Below are positions 18,715 through 28,798 of a DNA stretch of 64,000 nt, piece by piece (the stretch's first letter is position 1; every line of letters begins with the position of its first letter). Source of the stretch: Asticcacaulis sp. (GTDB lineage Bacteria; Pseudomonadota; Alphaproteobacteria; Caulobacterales; Caulobacteraceae); assembly GCA_024707255.1 (NCBI GenBank), contig JANQAC010000002.1, forward strand, positions 490,001 through 554,000, given 5' to 3'. Made by a program: the position numbers and the translations under genes. The notes under the pieces were generated by a model that was not told the DNA's origin, searched no databases, and saw only the letters and a list, made by a program, of their open reading frames with translations.

Positions 18715-18858
18715 ATGGCGAGAAAGAGTCGTTTTTATATACGTATGCGCCGGAATATGGCGCAGGCCGGCAGGGCGCAAATTCTCGAAGCGAAGCAGAT
18801 GACATTTTATGTGATCGCGCGGCTGTTTCCGTACAGGTTTTCCATTGAAAACAGATAG
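18715..18858 (+). CDS. Possible small basic protein
   Basis: The ATG directly abuts the TGA of the VTT-domain gene and opens a 47-codon frame, MARKSRFYIRMRRNMAQAGR..., rich in Arg and Lys with a short hydrophobic end (FYVIARLFPYRF). Position and translational coupling argue for a gene. The short length and absence of a recognizable family argue against it. Confidence 0.3.
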   Translation: MARKSRFYIRMRRNMAQAGRAQILEAKQMTFYVIARLFPYRFSIENR

Positions 18859-20147
<1,289 letters not shown>

Positions 20148-20206
20148 TTAGGCGATTATCATTCGATAAACAGATTGGCTCTCGGGCTTTAAGGAAAATT
20201 TGTAGC

Positions 20207-21409
20207 GTGGCCTACGGGGACAAGACGGGACACTTCGAACACCTGAAACTGCCGATGACCTGGGCGGTGATGGGCGTGGTTGCGCTGGTCTGTGTCGTGG
20301 CGGCTCTGCTGTTCCTGGGGGACCGCCGCGAAGAGGTCGATTCCTCCGGTTACGCCAACCGCGCCGGTTTCGATACCGTGGCCGGCTTCCCCGACAAGGT
20401 CCTGGCCTATCCGGTTCACAAGATCGGCGACGGCACCAACTGGTTCGACGATTATTTCTTCGCCATCCGCGAAAACCGCAAGCTCAAGATGAAGGTCGCC
20501 GAACTGACGCAGTACCGCGACCTGTATATCGAAGAAAAAGACATCAATACGCGTTATGAACGCCTGCTCAACCTGCGCACCGAGCCGCCGGTTGAGACAG
20601 TGACGGCGCGGTCGGTCGCCGTGTCACGGGGGCCTTTCGCCAACAACCGCCTGATCGATGCCGGCTCGAACAAGAAAATTGCCTTCGGCAACCCGGTCAT
20701 AACCGATCAGGGGCTGGTGGGCCGCGTGGTCGGCGTGTCGCCCGATGTCAGCCGCGTGCTGATGGTGACCGACGTGACGAGCCACGTCCCGGTCGTGATC
20801 CTGCGGTCCGACGCCCGCGCCATGATGAGTGGCGACGGCGGCGGCTATCCCAAGCTCGATTTTGTTCGCGGCAAGGACAGCGTCAAGGTCGGTGATCAGA
20901 TCTTGTCGTCAGGCGATGGCGGGATCTTCCCGCGCGGCCTGCCGGTTGGCGAGGCGGTCAAGGGAGTCGATAATGTCTGGCGGGTCCGGCTCTATTCCAA
21001 CCGTTCGGCGATCGATTTCGTGAAGGTTCTGCTGTTCAAGGACTTCTCGCAACTGCCCAATGCCGACACCCTATTGCGCGCACCGCCGGTCAGTGATGTG
21101 CTGCCGCCGCCGGCCTTGCCAGCGGTTCAGCCGGCATCATCCACGGCAGCCCCGTCGTCCTCGGCCGCGGCGAGCAGCCCCGCGACTGTAAAACCGGCCA
21201 CCGGGGCCGCTACCAGCGCTGCCGCGACACCGGTCGTCGTGAAACCGAAGCCGAAACCGGTCGCGCCGAAGCCGTTAACAGCAGCCTCGTCTTCCGCTGC
21301 TGTCTCCTCCAGACCGACCGCTTCCTCTGCCGCCGCACCGGTACAGCCCGAATTGAAACCCTATGTGCCGCCCTCGACGCCGGCGGCCGATCCTTCAGGA
21401 CAGAACTGA
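20207..21409 (+). CDS. mreC: Rod shape-determining protein MreC
   Basis: The 400-residue periplasmic scaffold links MreB filaments to PBP2. One helix (MTWAVMGVVALVCVVAALLFLG) is followed by a coiled coil (AIRENRKLKMKVAELTQYRDLYIEEKD) and the double beta-barrel core (VSRGPFANNRLIDAGSNKKIAFGNPVITDQGLVGRVV, SSGDGGIFPRGLPVGEAV). From about residue 295 it carries an unusually long tail of Pro, Ala and Ser with KPKPKP stretches, likely disordered and periplasmic. The start is GTG. It overlaps mreD by one base (TGATG). Confidence 0.95.
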   Translation: MAYGDKTGHFEHLKLPMTWAVMGVVALVCVVAALLFLGDRREEVDSSGYANRAGFDTVAGFPDKVLAYPVHKIGDGTNWFDDYFFAIRENRKLKMKVAELTQYRDLYIEEKDINTRYERLLNLRTEPPVETVTARSVAVSRGPFANNRLIDAGSNKKIAFGNPVITDQGLVGRVVGVSPDVSRVLMVTDVTSHVPVVILRSDARAMMSGDGGGYPKLDFVRGKDSVKVGDQILSSGDGGIFPRGLPVGEAVKGVDNVWRVRLYSNRSAIDFVKVLLFKDFSQLPNADTLLRAPPVSDVLPPPALPAVQPASSTAAPSSSAAASSPATVKPATGAATSAAATPVVVKPKPKPVAPKPLTAASSSAAVSSRPTASSAAAPVQPELKPYVPPSTPAADPSGQN

Positions 21410-21993
21410 TGAAGATGCCGGGCATGTTGGGGCCCAGAAAGCGTCCGTTCGGCGGCACGGTGATCAATCGCGGCGTACGCGCCAGCATGGCTTCCAAGGT
21501 CATTACGCCCTGGGACTGGATTCTGGCGCCGGCCCTGATGAGTGTGGCCCTGACCATTGTTCTCGCCACGGCCTTCCAGCCCTTCGGCTTCTATCTGCCA
21601 GAGCCGGTATCGCCATTCATCCTGGCCTTTGCCTGGCCGCTGATCCGGCCTTCCTATATTGCGCCTTTCGTTCTGGGTGCGCTTGGTTTCTTCCTAGATT
21701 TCTTCTGGGGGGCGCCGCTAGGCTTCTGGACATTCGGCCTGGTGCTGGTCTATGGCGTGCTGGCCCTGGCGCGAACCTACCTGATCGGCCAGGAATGGAT
21801 CGTGCTGTTTGGCCTTTTTCTCCTGACCGAATTCATCTTTTTCAGCCTGTGCGTCCTGCTGACCTTTATCGATACCGGCGCGGTGGCCCGCCTGTGGGGT
21901 GTGGTGGAGCAGGCATTCGCCACCACTTTGATGTTTCCGTTCGTACTCATTTTGCTTGAGAAGTACCTTCACTCCGATGTCAGGTTCATGTGA
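21409..21993 (+). CDS. mreD: Rod shape-determining protein MreD
   Basis: A 194-residue integral membrane protein with about five helices and the MreD core (FILAFAWPLIRPSYIAPFVLGALGFFLDFFWGAPLGFWTFGLVLVYGVL). It interacts with MreC and the RodA-PBP2 synthase. Identification rests on this family pattern and the fixed position between mreC and mrdA, overlapping the first and abutting the second. The N-terminal 30 residues are basic and cytoplasmic. Confidence 0.93.
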   Translation: MKMPGMLGPRKRPFGGTVINRGVRASMASKVITPWDWILAPALMSVALTIVLATAFQPFGFYLPEPVSPFILAFAWPLIRPSYIAPFVLGALGFFLDFFWGAPLGFWTFGLVLVYGVLALARTYLIGQEWIVLFGLFLLTEFIFFSLCVLLTFIDTGAVARLWGVVEQAFATTLMFPFVLILLEKYLHSDVRFM

Positions 21994-21995
21994 AG

Positions 21996-23990
21996 ATGGC
22001 TGAACCGTCACTCGTTTTTACCGATGTCAACGAACGCCAGGGTATGTTTACCCGGCGCATCTTCCTGATGGGCGGGCTGGTGGCGTTCGGCATGTTCGCG
22101 CTCACCGGGCGGCTGGCGCATTTGCAGATCGTGCAGGGTGGCAAGTACAAAAAGCTTTCGGCCGCCAACCAGTACAATTTCCGCCTGATAACGCCGCCGC
22201 GCGGCAATATCTATGATCGCAACGGCAAGCTGATCGCCGGCAATCGGCCATCCTTCCGTGTCATGATCGAGACCAATGAGGTCAAGAATATCGACGATAC
22301 GCTCGACCAGGTCTCCTACGTCCTGCCGCAGACCCTGGCCAGCCGCCGCCGTATCCTGCGCGACATCAACCAGAACCAGCGGTCGGTGCCGACCATCATC
22401 GCCAGTGATCTGAGCTGGGAGGATTTTTCCAAGGTCAGTCTTTACGCCAACGATATTCCGGGCGTTGTGGCCGACATGGATGAAATGCGCGCCTATTATT
22501 ACGGCGGCGCCTTCTCGCATGTCGTCGGCTACGTCTCGAAGGTGAACCAGAAGGACCTCGACAACGAAAAGAACGCCTCGGAAACCGATTTCAACCTGCT
22601 GCACCACCCCAGTTTCCGCATCGGCAAGACCGGCATCGAACGCGCGTTCGACAAGGACCTGCGCGGCGTGGCCGGCGGCAAGAAGGTCGAGGTCGATGCG
22701 CGCGGCAAGGTGGTGGCGCAGGACGACGAAGGCTCGATCGAACCTGTTCCGGGCAAGGATATCGTCCTGACGCTCGATGCGGATATCCAGCAGCGCGCCA
22801 TCGAGGTCTTCGGTCAGGATTCCGGTTCCTGCGTCATGATGGATATCCACACCGGCGAAGTCCTGTGCATGACATCCAGTCCAGGGTTCGATCCTAACCT
22901 GTTCGTTTCGGGCATTTCCAGCGATGCCTACAAGCTGCTGCATGATTATGATCGCGTGCCCCTGCTCGACAAGGCGCTGTCCGGCACCTATCCGCCGGGT
23001 TCGACCTTCAAGACTCTGGTGGCGCTGGCGGCGCTGGAAAACGGCTACGATCCTAAGACCACCCATACCTGCAACGGTATCTTTCCGTTCGGCAACCACG
23101 TATTCCACTGTGACGGCCATCACGGCACGCTCGACCTGCACGGCGCCATTGTCACCTCGTGCGACGTTTATTTTTACCAGTGCGCCCTGGCGGTGGGACC
23201 GGATAAGATCGCCGCACTGGCGCGTAAATTCGGCCTGGGACAGATTTTCGATATCGGCATCGACGGGCAAAAAGCGGGGGTTGTTCCTGATACGGCCTGG
23301 AAGCGGGCCTATTTCGACGGCAGCAAGCCCTGGCGCCCCAAGGATCCGAAATGGCAGCCCGGCGAGACGCCTTCCATGGGCATCGGTCAGGGTTTTACCA
23401 ATGTGAATGCCCTGCAAAACTGCGTGGCTGTGTCGCGGCTGGCGAACGGACGCAAGGCTGTTTTGCCGCGCCTGGTCAAATCCGTAGGCGGCAAGCCCTA
23501 TAAGGAAGCCGAGTTCGAAGACCTGGCTGCGGACCCGTCCCATATTGCTTTTGTCCGCGCCGCCATGGCCGATGTGGTGACCAGCGGTACGGCCGCTGGT
23601 TTTGCCAAGCTCGATCTGGGGCCGATCATGATGGCGGGGAAGACGGGCACCGCCCAGGCTCATACCATCAAGTCCGGATCGCGGGCCACCCTGCATCTGG
23701 AATGGGAAAAGCGTGACCACGCCTGGTTCGTGGCGTTCGCGCCGGCCGATGCGCCCAAATACGCGATGAGCGTCATCGTTCAGCATGGCGGGTGGGGCTC
23801 TTCGTCGGCTGCCCCAAAAGCGCGCGAAATCATGCGTATGGCCTTGCTGAAAGACCCTGAAATCCAGAAACGCATTATCGGCGTCAATCCGGCGGACCTG
23901 GTCGACAAGCCCCTGAGCGATGTGCCGCTTCCTGAAGACGATACGGGCGCCGCGCCCCCGCCGCCCGATACCTTGCCGACAAGCACTTAG
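21996..23990 (+). CDS. mrdA: Penicillin-binding protein 2 (peptidoglycan DD-transpeptidase MrdA)
   Basis: The class B PBP crosslinks wall during elongation with RodA. An N-terminal membrane anchor (FLMGGLVAFGMFALTGRLAHLQIV) is followed by the PBP dimerization domain (TPPRGNIYDRNGKLIAGNRPSFRV) and the transpeptidase: STFK with catalytic Ser at about residue 336, SCD at 388 (the PBP2 variant of SxN) and KTGTAQ at 549. A Pro-rich acidic C-terminal tail follows. A GTG at 21990 is an alternative start two codons earlier. Confidence 0.96.
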   Translation: MAEPSLVFTDVNERQGMFTRRIFLMGGLVAFGMFALTGRLAHLQIVQGGKYKKLSAANQYNFRLITPPRGNIYDRNGKLIAGNRPSFRVMIETNEVKNIDDTLDQVSYVLPQTLASRRRILRDINQNQRSVPTIIASDLSWEDFSKVSLYANDIPGVVADMDEMRAYYYGGAFSHVVGYVSKVNQKDLDNEKNASETDFNLLHHPSFRIGKTGIERAFDKDLRGVAGGKKVEVDARGKVVAQDDEGSIEPVPGKDIVLTLDADIQQRAIEVFGQDSGSCVMMDIHTGEVLCMTSSPGFDPNLFVSGISSDAYKLLHDYDRVPLLDKALSGTYPPGSTFKTLVALAALENGYDPKTTHTCNGIFPFGNHVFHCDGHHGTLDLHGAIVTSCDVYFYQCALAVGPDKIAALARKFGLGQIFDIGIDGQKAGVVPDTAWKRAYFDGSKPWRPKDPKWQPGETPSMGIGQGFTNVNALQNCVAVSRLANGRKAVLPRLVKSVGGKPYKEAEFEDLAADPSHIAFVRAAMADVVTSGTAAGFAKLDLGPIMMAGKTGTAQAHTIKSGSRATLHLEWEKRDHAWFVAFAPADAPKYAMSVIVQHGGWGSSSAAPKAREIMRMALLKDPEIQKRIIGVNPADLVDKPLSDVPLPEDDTGAAPPPPDTLPTST

Positions 23991-23998
23991 GTCATTCC

Positions 23999-25162
23999 AT
24001 GGTCGATTCCGCCCTCTCACGTCCCGGACAACGCGATCGCTACGAAAGCAAGATCGCCCAGATCGACTGGCTGTTCGTTGGGCTTTTGTGCTGCCTGACT
24101 GGCATCGGCATCCTGCTGCTATACAGTGTCGGCGGCATGAAGTGGGACCCCTGGGCCTATAAGCAACTGATCTTCTTCTGCGTCTGCCTGGTCATGATGT
24201 GCGCTTTGGCGCTGGTCGACCTGCGCGTCTGGCTGATGGGGGCCTACTGGTTTTACGGAGGCTCGTTGCTGCTGCTGATCGCGGTCGAGGCGGTCGGCGA
24301 TGTGCGCATGGGGGCCCAGCGCTGGCTCAGCCTGGGACCGCTCTCTTTCCAGCCATCCGAATTCATGAAACTGGCCATTGTGCTGGCCCTGGCGCGTTTT
24401 TATCACGAGTGCTCGGCCAAGGACGCTAATCTCTCCTGGAAGCTGCTGATCCCCGCCGCCATGATCGGGGTGCCGGCAACGCTCGTCATGCACCAGCCCG
24501 ATCTGGGCACGGCCGTGCTAATCTCGCTGACCGGCGCGTCGGTAATGATCCTGGCTGGCCTGAACTGGAAGATTATCGCGGCGGCGGCCGTGGGCGCGGT
24601 GATTACCGTGCCGCTGGCCTTCCAGTACGTGCTGCATGACTATCAAAAAAAGCGTATCCTGACCTTCCTCAATCCGGAAGGCGACCCTTCCGGCGATGGC
24701 TACCATATCCTGCAATCGAAAATAGCCATGGGCTCCGGCGGGCTGCTGGGCAAGGGCCTGGGCCTGGGTTCGCAAAGCCAGCTCAATTTTCTGCCGGAAA
24801 AGCATACCGACTTTATCATGGCGGCGGTCTGCGAGGAACTGGGTTTTGTTGGCGGGCTCACCATTTTTCTGCTCTACGCCCTGATCATCCTGATGGCCCT
24901 GCGCATGGCCTCGTTGTCGCATTCCCACTTCGGGCGGCTGGCGGCGGCGGGCGCCACGGCTACTTTCGCGCTCTATGTGCTGATCAATGGCGCCATGGTC
25001 ATGGGCCTGTTCCCGGTGGTCGGCGTACCCATGCCGCTGGTCTCCTACGGTGGTTCGGCCATGCTGATGGTGATGACCGGTTTCGGCCTGGTGCTGGGTG
25101 TCAAGGTCCACCGCTATCAGGAACTGCCCCGTCAAGCGTCGATCTTCCAACGCTTCGAGTAA
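23999..25162 (+). CDS. rodA: Peptidoglycan glycosyltransferase RodA
   Basis: The 387-residue SEDS polymerase has about ten helices and partners PBP2. Evidence: the MGAQRWLSLGPLSFQPSEFMKLAIVLALARFY segment, the HQPDLGTAVL motif with the conserved Asp, the long periplasmic loop QKKRILTFLNPEGDPSGDGYHILQSKIAMGSGGLLGKGLGLGSQSQLNFLPEKHTDFI, and VPMPLVSYGGSAML. It is the last gene of the mre operon. Its stop codon is the first triplet of an inverted-repeat element that follows. Confidence 0.96.
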   Translation: MVDSALSRPGQRDRYESKIAQIDWLFVGLLCCLTGIGILLLYSVGGMKWDPWAYKQLIFFCVCLVMMCALALVDLRVWLMGAYWFYGGSLLLLIAVEAVGDVRMGAQRWLSLGPLSFQPSEFMKLAIVLALARFYHECSAKDANLSWKLLIPAAMIGVPATLVMHQPDLGTAVLISLTGASVMILAGLNWKIIAAAAVGAVITVPLAFQYVLHDYQKKRILTFLNPEGDPSGDGYHILQSKIAMGSGGLLGKGLGLGSQSQLNFLPEKHTDFIMAAVCEELGFVGGLTIFLLYALIILMALRMASLSHSHFGRLAAAGATATFALYVLINGAMVMGLFPVVGVPMPLVSYGGSAMLMVMTGFGLVLGVKVHRYQELPRQASIFQRFE

Positions 25163-25280
25163 AACCCAGGTCTTTGGCCGACGAGCGAGTTGGCTGCGCT
25201 TGCGGGTATTCAATATACCCGCGTCGCTTGCCGCCTGCTATTCGACGGCACGGGCCACCCCGTCAAATCTCTGGGTTTTA
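25160..25280. repeat. 121-bp element with perfect 10-bp terminal inverted repeats
   Basis: TAAAACCCAG at 25160-25169 is matched by CTGGGTTTTA at 25271-25280. The interior holds a second hairpin, GCGGGTAT-tcaat-ATACCCGC (25202-25222). It contains no gene. It may be an MITE-like insertion or a large structured terminator after rodA; the first TAA supplies the rodA stop. Confidence 0.55.
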
Positions 25281-25341
25281 CGCGCCGGTGCATAAAGGAT
25301 TCAGCGCTGATTTCTTATGCTTTGCGCCATATTCTACCCCC

Positions 25342-25563
25342 ATGACGACGAACGAACCTCCGGTCACGAAAACCGAAAGCCGACGCTCCCTGTGGGCGGC
25401 GGCGGTGATTTTCGTGATTATCGGGCTGGTGATTGCCGCTGTTATGATCGCGCCGTCAGGGCCGCATGATAAGCCGGGGGCGGATAATGGTAACAAGCCC
25501 GTCGCCGCCGCCCCCACGGCCAATGGCGCCATGACCGGCCGGACGGCACCCGCCGTCCCTTAG
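25342..25563 (+). CDS. Small single-pass membrane protein
   Basis: A 73-residue protein. A polar N-terminus (MTTNEPPVTKTESRRS) precedes one helix (LWAAAVIFVIIGLVIAAVMI) and a short Pro/Ala/Gly-rich extracytoplasmic tail ending TAPAVP. No family is recognized. The frame, the positive residues just before the helix and the exact four-base stop overlap with the convergent peptidase gene support a real gene. Confidence 0.55.
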   Translation: MTTNEPPVTKTESRRSLWAAAVIFVIIGLVIAAVMIAPSGPHDKPGADNGNKPVAAAPTANGAMTGRTAPAVP

Positions 25564-26561
25564 CTTAAAGCCACTAGGGCCTCATCGGCCGCCGCCACCA
25601 GACCTTCGAGAATGCCCGGATCGCTGGAGGAATGTCCGGCTTTTTTCACCAGGTTGAAGCGGGCTTCCGGCCAGGCTTTCTTCAGATCCCAGGCGGTCGT
25701 CATCGGCGTCACCACATCATAGCGGCCTTGTACGATCCAGCCGGGGATATGACGAATGCGGCCAATGTTCTCCAGCACCCAGTTTTCGCTTTCGAAAAAG
25801 CCGCCATTTTTGAAATACCAGCTTTCGATCCGCGCAAACGCGAGGGCAAAGGCCGGATCAGAAAACTTCGACGCCACTTCGGACGGGCCGTCAATGGACA
25901 GCGTGTCACCTTCCCAGCCGCTCCAGGCCAGGGCGCAGCGCACACTTTCGGCGCGATCCGGGCCATTCAGCCGCTTAATGTAGGCGGACAGGAGGTCACC
26001 GCGTTCGGTCTCAGGGATTGGGGCGGTGAATTTTTCCCAGATGTCCGGATAGAGATGGCTGGCGCCTTCCTGATAGAACCAGTCCAGTTCGGATTTGCGC
26101 ACCAGGAAGATGCCGCGCAGGATCAGCCCGCTGACACGTTCCGGATGGGTGAGGGCATAGGCGAGTGATAAGGTGGAACCCCACGAACCGCCAAAGACGA
26201 CCCATTTCTCGATGCCAAGCTTCTGGCGCAGGGCTTCCATGTCGGCCACCAGATGCCAGGTGGTGTTGTCTTCCAGCGAAATGTCTTCTGAAGCGTGCGG
26301 CGTCGATTTTCCGCAGCCGCGCTGATCGAACAGAATGATGCGGTAGCCGTCCGGATTGAAATAGCCGCGCAGGTTGGGCGAGGTGCCGCCGCCGGGGCCG
26401 CCATGCACCACCACGACCGCCAGGCCCTGGGGATTGCCGCTCTGCTCATAATATATCTTGTGTTTGCCGCCGGTCGGCATATGACCGCTGTCATAGGGCT
26501 CGATATCAGGATAAAGGCCGCGCACCGGCGCGCTTTTCTTGGGAGTCACAGAGTCAGTCAT
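25560..26561 (-). CDS. pip: Proline iminopeptidase
   Basis: The 333-residue alpha/beta-hydrolase of family S33 removes N-terminal proline from peptides. HGGPGGG forms the oxyanion region, FDQRGCGKSTPH is diagnostic for the family, GGSWGSTLSLAYAL holds the nucleophile Ser, GRYDVVTP the Asp and AGHSS the His. Length and motif spacing match bacterial cytoplasmic Pip. Confidence 0.94.
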   Translation of the reverse strand: MTDSVTPKKSAPVRGLYPDIEPYDSGHMPTGGKHKIYYEQSGNPQGLAVVVVHGGPGGGTSPNLRGYFNPDGYRIILFDQRGCGKSTPHASEDISLEDNTTWHLVADMEALRQKLGIEKWVVFGGSWGSTLSLAYALTHPERVSGLILRGIFLVRKSELDWFYQEGASHLYPDIWEKFTAPIPETERGDLLSAYIKRLNGPDRAESVRCALAWSGWEGDTLSIDGPSEVASKFSDPAFALAFARIESWYFKNGGFFESENWVLENIGRIRHIPGWIVQGRYDVVTPMTTAWDLKKAWPEARFNLVKKAGHSSSDPGILEGLVAAADEALVALS

Positions 26562-26609
26562 AATCTTGAGTTTAAATGGGCAAATTGTTGGATATCACTA
26601 AGACGTAAA

Positions 26610-27824
26610 ATGCCCGCGCTCACAACCCCTTTCCCTCTGACGACGCTGCGCCGGCAGGCCATATTCTACGCCCTGGCCTATGCCGGAACGGGTGCATCCC
26701 TGCCTTTCATGCCGCTGTGGCTGAAGGCCCATGGCATGACGGCCGGACAGATCGGGGTCATACTTGCAGCGCCCCTGCTGCTGCGTGCCCTGACAGGTCC
26801 GGTCAGCGGCCTGTGGGCCGACGGCTTCAGGCTCTACCGCACGCCGCTGGTGTGGCTGGCCTGTTTTGGCGCGCTGTTCTACGCCCTGATGGCGACGGGC
26901 GGATGGCTGCCGGGCCTGCGCTTTCCGCTGTATCTGGCGCTCTACACCCTGGCGTTCAGTTGCATGACCAGCCTGGCGCCGCTCAATGATGCCATGACCA
27001 TGCAATTGTCGCGGCTGGAAAATTTCGCCTATGCCATTCCGCGCGCCATCGGCTCCAGCGCCTTTATCGTCACCAATATCGTTCTGGGTTTTCTGCTGGT
27101 TGTCTGGCCGACAGACCTGATCCTGGTCTGGCTTGTGGGGGCGGCGATCCTGACTGCGCTTGGCGGGCGATATTTGCTGGCCGGTCTTGTACGTCCCGGA
27201 CATGCGCCCTTGGACTCTGCCGGCGCCGGGCTGGCGCGCCTGAAATTATTGATGCGCGATGAAGGGTTTCTGTGGTTGTTGATCGCGGTCGGCTGCCTTC
27301 AGGCGTCGCACAGTTTCTATTACGCCTTTTCGACCATCATCTGGAAGGAACGCGGTCTGTCTTCAGGCACCTGCGGCTATCTGTGGGCGACAGGCGTAGT
27401 GGCGGAGGTGGCCTTTATGTGGCTGGGTGAGGGGATCAGGCGCAAGGCTGGACCGTGGCGGATGCTGGTCATCGCCGGGATATTTGCGGTAGCGCGCTGG
27501 GGCCTGATGGCCTTTTCGCCGCCATTGTTGGTGCTGTATCCACTGCAATGCCTTCACGCCCTGTCGTTCGCCGCCACCTATCTGGCTGGGCTGGAACTGG
27601 TTCAGCGCCTGAGCCCGAAAGGTTATGAAAGCTTGGGCCAGACGGTCAATGCCGCCTATGCCAATGGCGTCATGATGGGATTGGGCACAATTTTTTCCGG
27701 CGTCATCTATATGGCCTTCGCCGCAAAGGGTTACGGCGTGATGGCGGGCGTGGCAGGGTTGGGATTGTGTGCCGCCGCGTGGCTTTACAGCCAGCGGGCG
27801 CGACTGATGACGGCGAGGGATTAG
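26610..27824 (+). CDS. MFS transporter (MFS_1_like, HcaT/LacY-type)
   Basis: A 404-residue permease with twelve hydrophobic helices. The N-terminus (RRQAIFYALAYAGTGASLPFMPLWLKAHGMTAGQIGVILAAPLLLRALTGPVSGLWAD) and the pair of halves split around residue 200 are typical of the group containing the 3-phenylpropionate transporter HcaT. Its C-terminal half has GYESLGQTVNAAYANGVMMGLGT. Substrate unknown. The start is taken at 26610; the upstream open frame lies over pip and is a shadow. It ends with a four-base stop overlap with the epimerase gene. Confidence 0.82.
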   Translation: MPALTTPFPLTTLRRQAIFYALAYAGTGASLPFMPLWLKAHGMTAGQIGVILAAPLLLRALTGPVSGLWADGFRLYRTPLVWLACFGALFYALMATGGWLPGLRFPLYLALYTLAFSCMTSLAPLNDAMTMQLSRLENFAYAIPRAIGSSAFIVTNIVLGFLLVVWPTDLILVWLVGAAILTALGGRYLLAGLVRPGHAPLDSAGAGLARLKLLMRDEGFLWLLIAVGCLQASHSFYYAFSTIIWKERGLSSGTCGYLWATGVVAEVAFMWLGEGIRRKAGPWRMLVIAGIFAVARWGLMAFSPPLLVLYPLQCLHALSFAATYLAGLELVQRLSPKGYESLGQTVNAAYANGVMMGLGTIFSGVIYMAFAAKGYGVMAGVAGLGLCAAAWLYSQRARLMTARD

Positions 27825-28798
27825 CCCCACAATTCCGGCGTGGACGGATGCAGGATAGAGCCGGTAATCTCCAGCCCATGTTCGCGGTCGCGCGCCAGCA
27901 GGAGCGGGCCGTCGAGATCGACGAATTCCGCGCCTTGCGCCACCAGCATGGCCGGGGCCATCGAAAGCGAGGTCGCCACCATGCAGCCAACCATGAGGCT
28001 TAAGCCGGCCTCCCTGGCCGCGGCTTTCAGGGCCAGGGCCTCGGTCAGGCCGCCGGTCTTGTCGAGCTTGATATTAATATGGCTGTAGAGCCGTGCGCAG
28101 CGGTCCAGTTCGGCGCGCGTATGCAGGCTTTCATCTGCGCACAAGGGTACCGGTGACTTATAACCCAGCAACTGCTCGTCTTCGGAAACCTTCAGCGGCT
28201 GTTCGATCAGTTTGACATCAAGCTTCTGCATCTCAGGCGCCATGCGCACCAGGTCATCGAAACTCAAACCTTCATTGCCATCGACAATCAGGCGTGATTT
28301 CGGGGCATTGGCCCGCACGGCCTCGATGCGGTCGAGATCATCCGGGCCACCGATCTTGAGCTTGAGCAGGGGGCGGCGGGCATTGACGGCGGCCTGCGCC
28401 CCCATGGCTTCGGGCGTGTCGAGGCTTAAGGTATAGGCGGTTTTCAGCGGATCGAGCCGTTTCAGACCGGCGGTGCGCCAGGCCGGGATGCCGGTCAGTT
28501 TGGCGTTCAGATCCCACAGGGCGCAATCGATGGCGTTGCGCGCCGCGCCGGCGGGCAGAAGGTCATGCAGGTCGCCGAAACTCAAACCGGCTTCAATACG
28601 ACCGCGCACCGCTTCAATATCGGCCAGGGATTGCGCGATACTTTCGCCATAGCGGGCATAGGGCACGGCCTCGCCACGACCGACATGGCCCTGGTCTTCC
28701 AGTTCGACATAGAGGACGCGTGCCTCGGTCTTCGAGCCGCGCGCAATGGTGAACCGCCCGGCGATCGGGAAGGTCTCTTCGCGGAGAACAAGTCTCAT
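27821..28798 (-). CDS. Dipeptide epimerase (L-Ala-D/L-Glu epimerase family)
   Basis: A 325-residue enolase-superfamily member of the muconate-lactonizing subgroup. LLKLKIGG carries the KxK catalytic lysine pair, followed by metal ligands in VDGNEGL, LIEQPL and CADES, and the second catalytic lysine in INIKLDKTGG. The C-terminal FVDLDGPLLL is the DxD that binds the dipeptide amino group. Such enzymes epimerize L-Ala-D-Glu from murein turnover. The start overlaps the upstream TipN-like gene by ATGA, so they share an mRNA. Confidence 0.88.
   Translation of the reverse strand: MRLVLREETFPIAGRFTIARGSKTEARVLYVELEDQGHVGRGEAVPYARYGESIAQSLADIEAVRGRIEAGLSFGDLHDLLPAGAARNAIDCALWDLNAKLTGIPAWRTAGLKRLDPLKTAYTLSLDTPEAMGAQAAVNARRPLLKLKIGGPDDLDRIEAVRANAPKSRLIVDGNEGLSFDDLVRMAPEMQKLDVKLIEQPLKVSEDEQLLGYKSPVPLCADESLHTRAELDRCARLYSHINIKLDKTGGLTEALALKAAAREAGLSLMVGCMVATSLSMAPAMLVAQGAEFVDLDGPLLLARDREHGLEITGSILHPSTPELWG

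Noticed and set aside
22008..24020. A 670-codon open frame on the minus strand opposite mrdA
   Set aside because: It is antisense to a complete PBP2 with all catalytic motifs, has no recognizable domain and reflects codon bias of a GC-rich genome.
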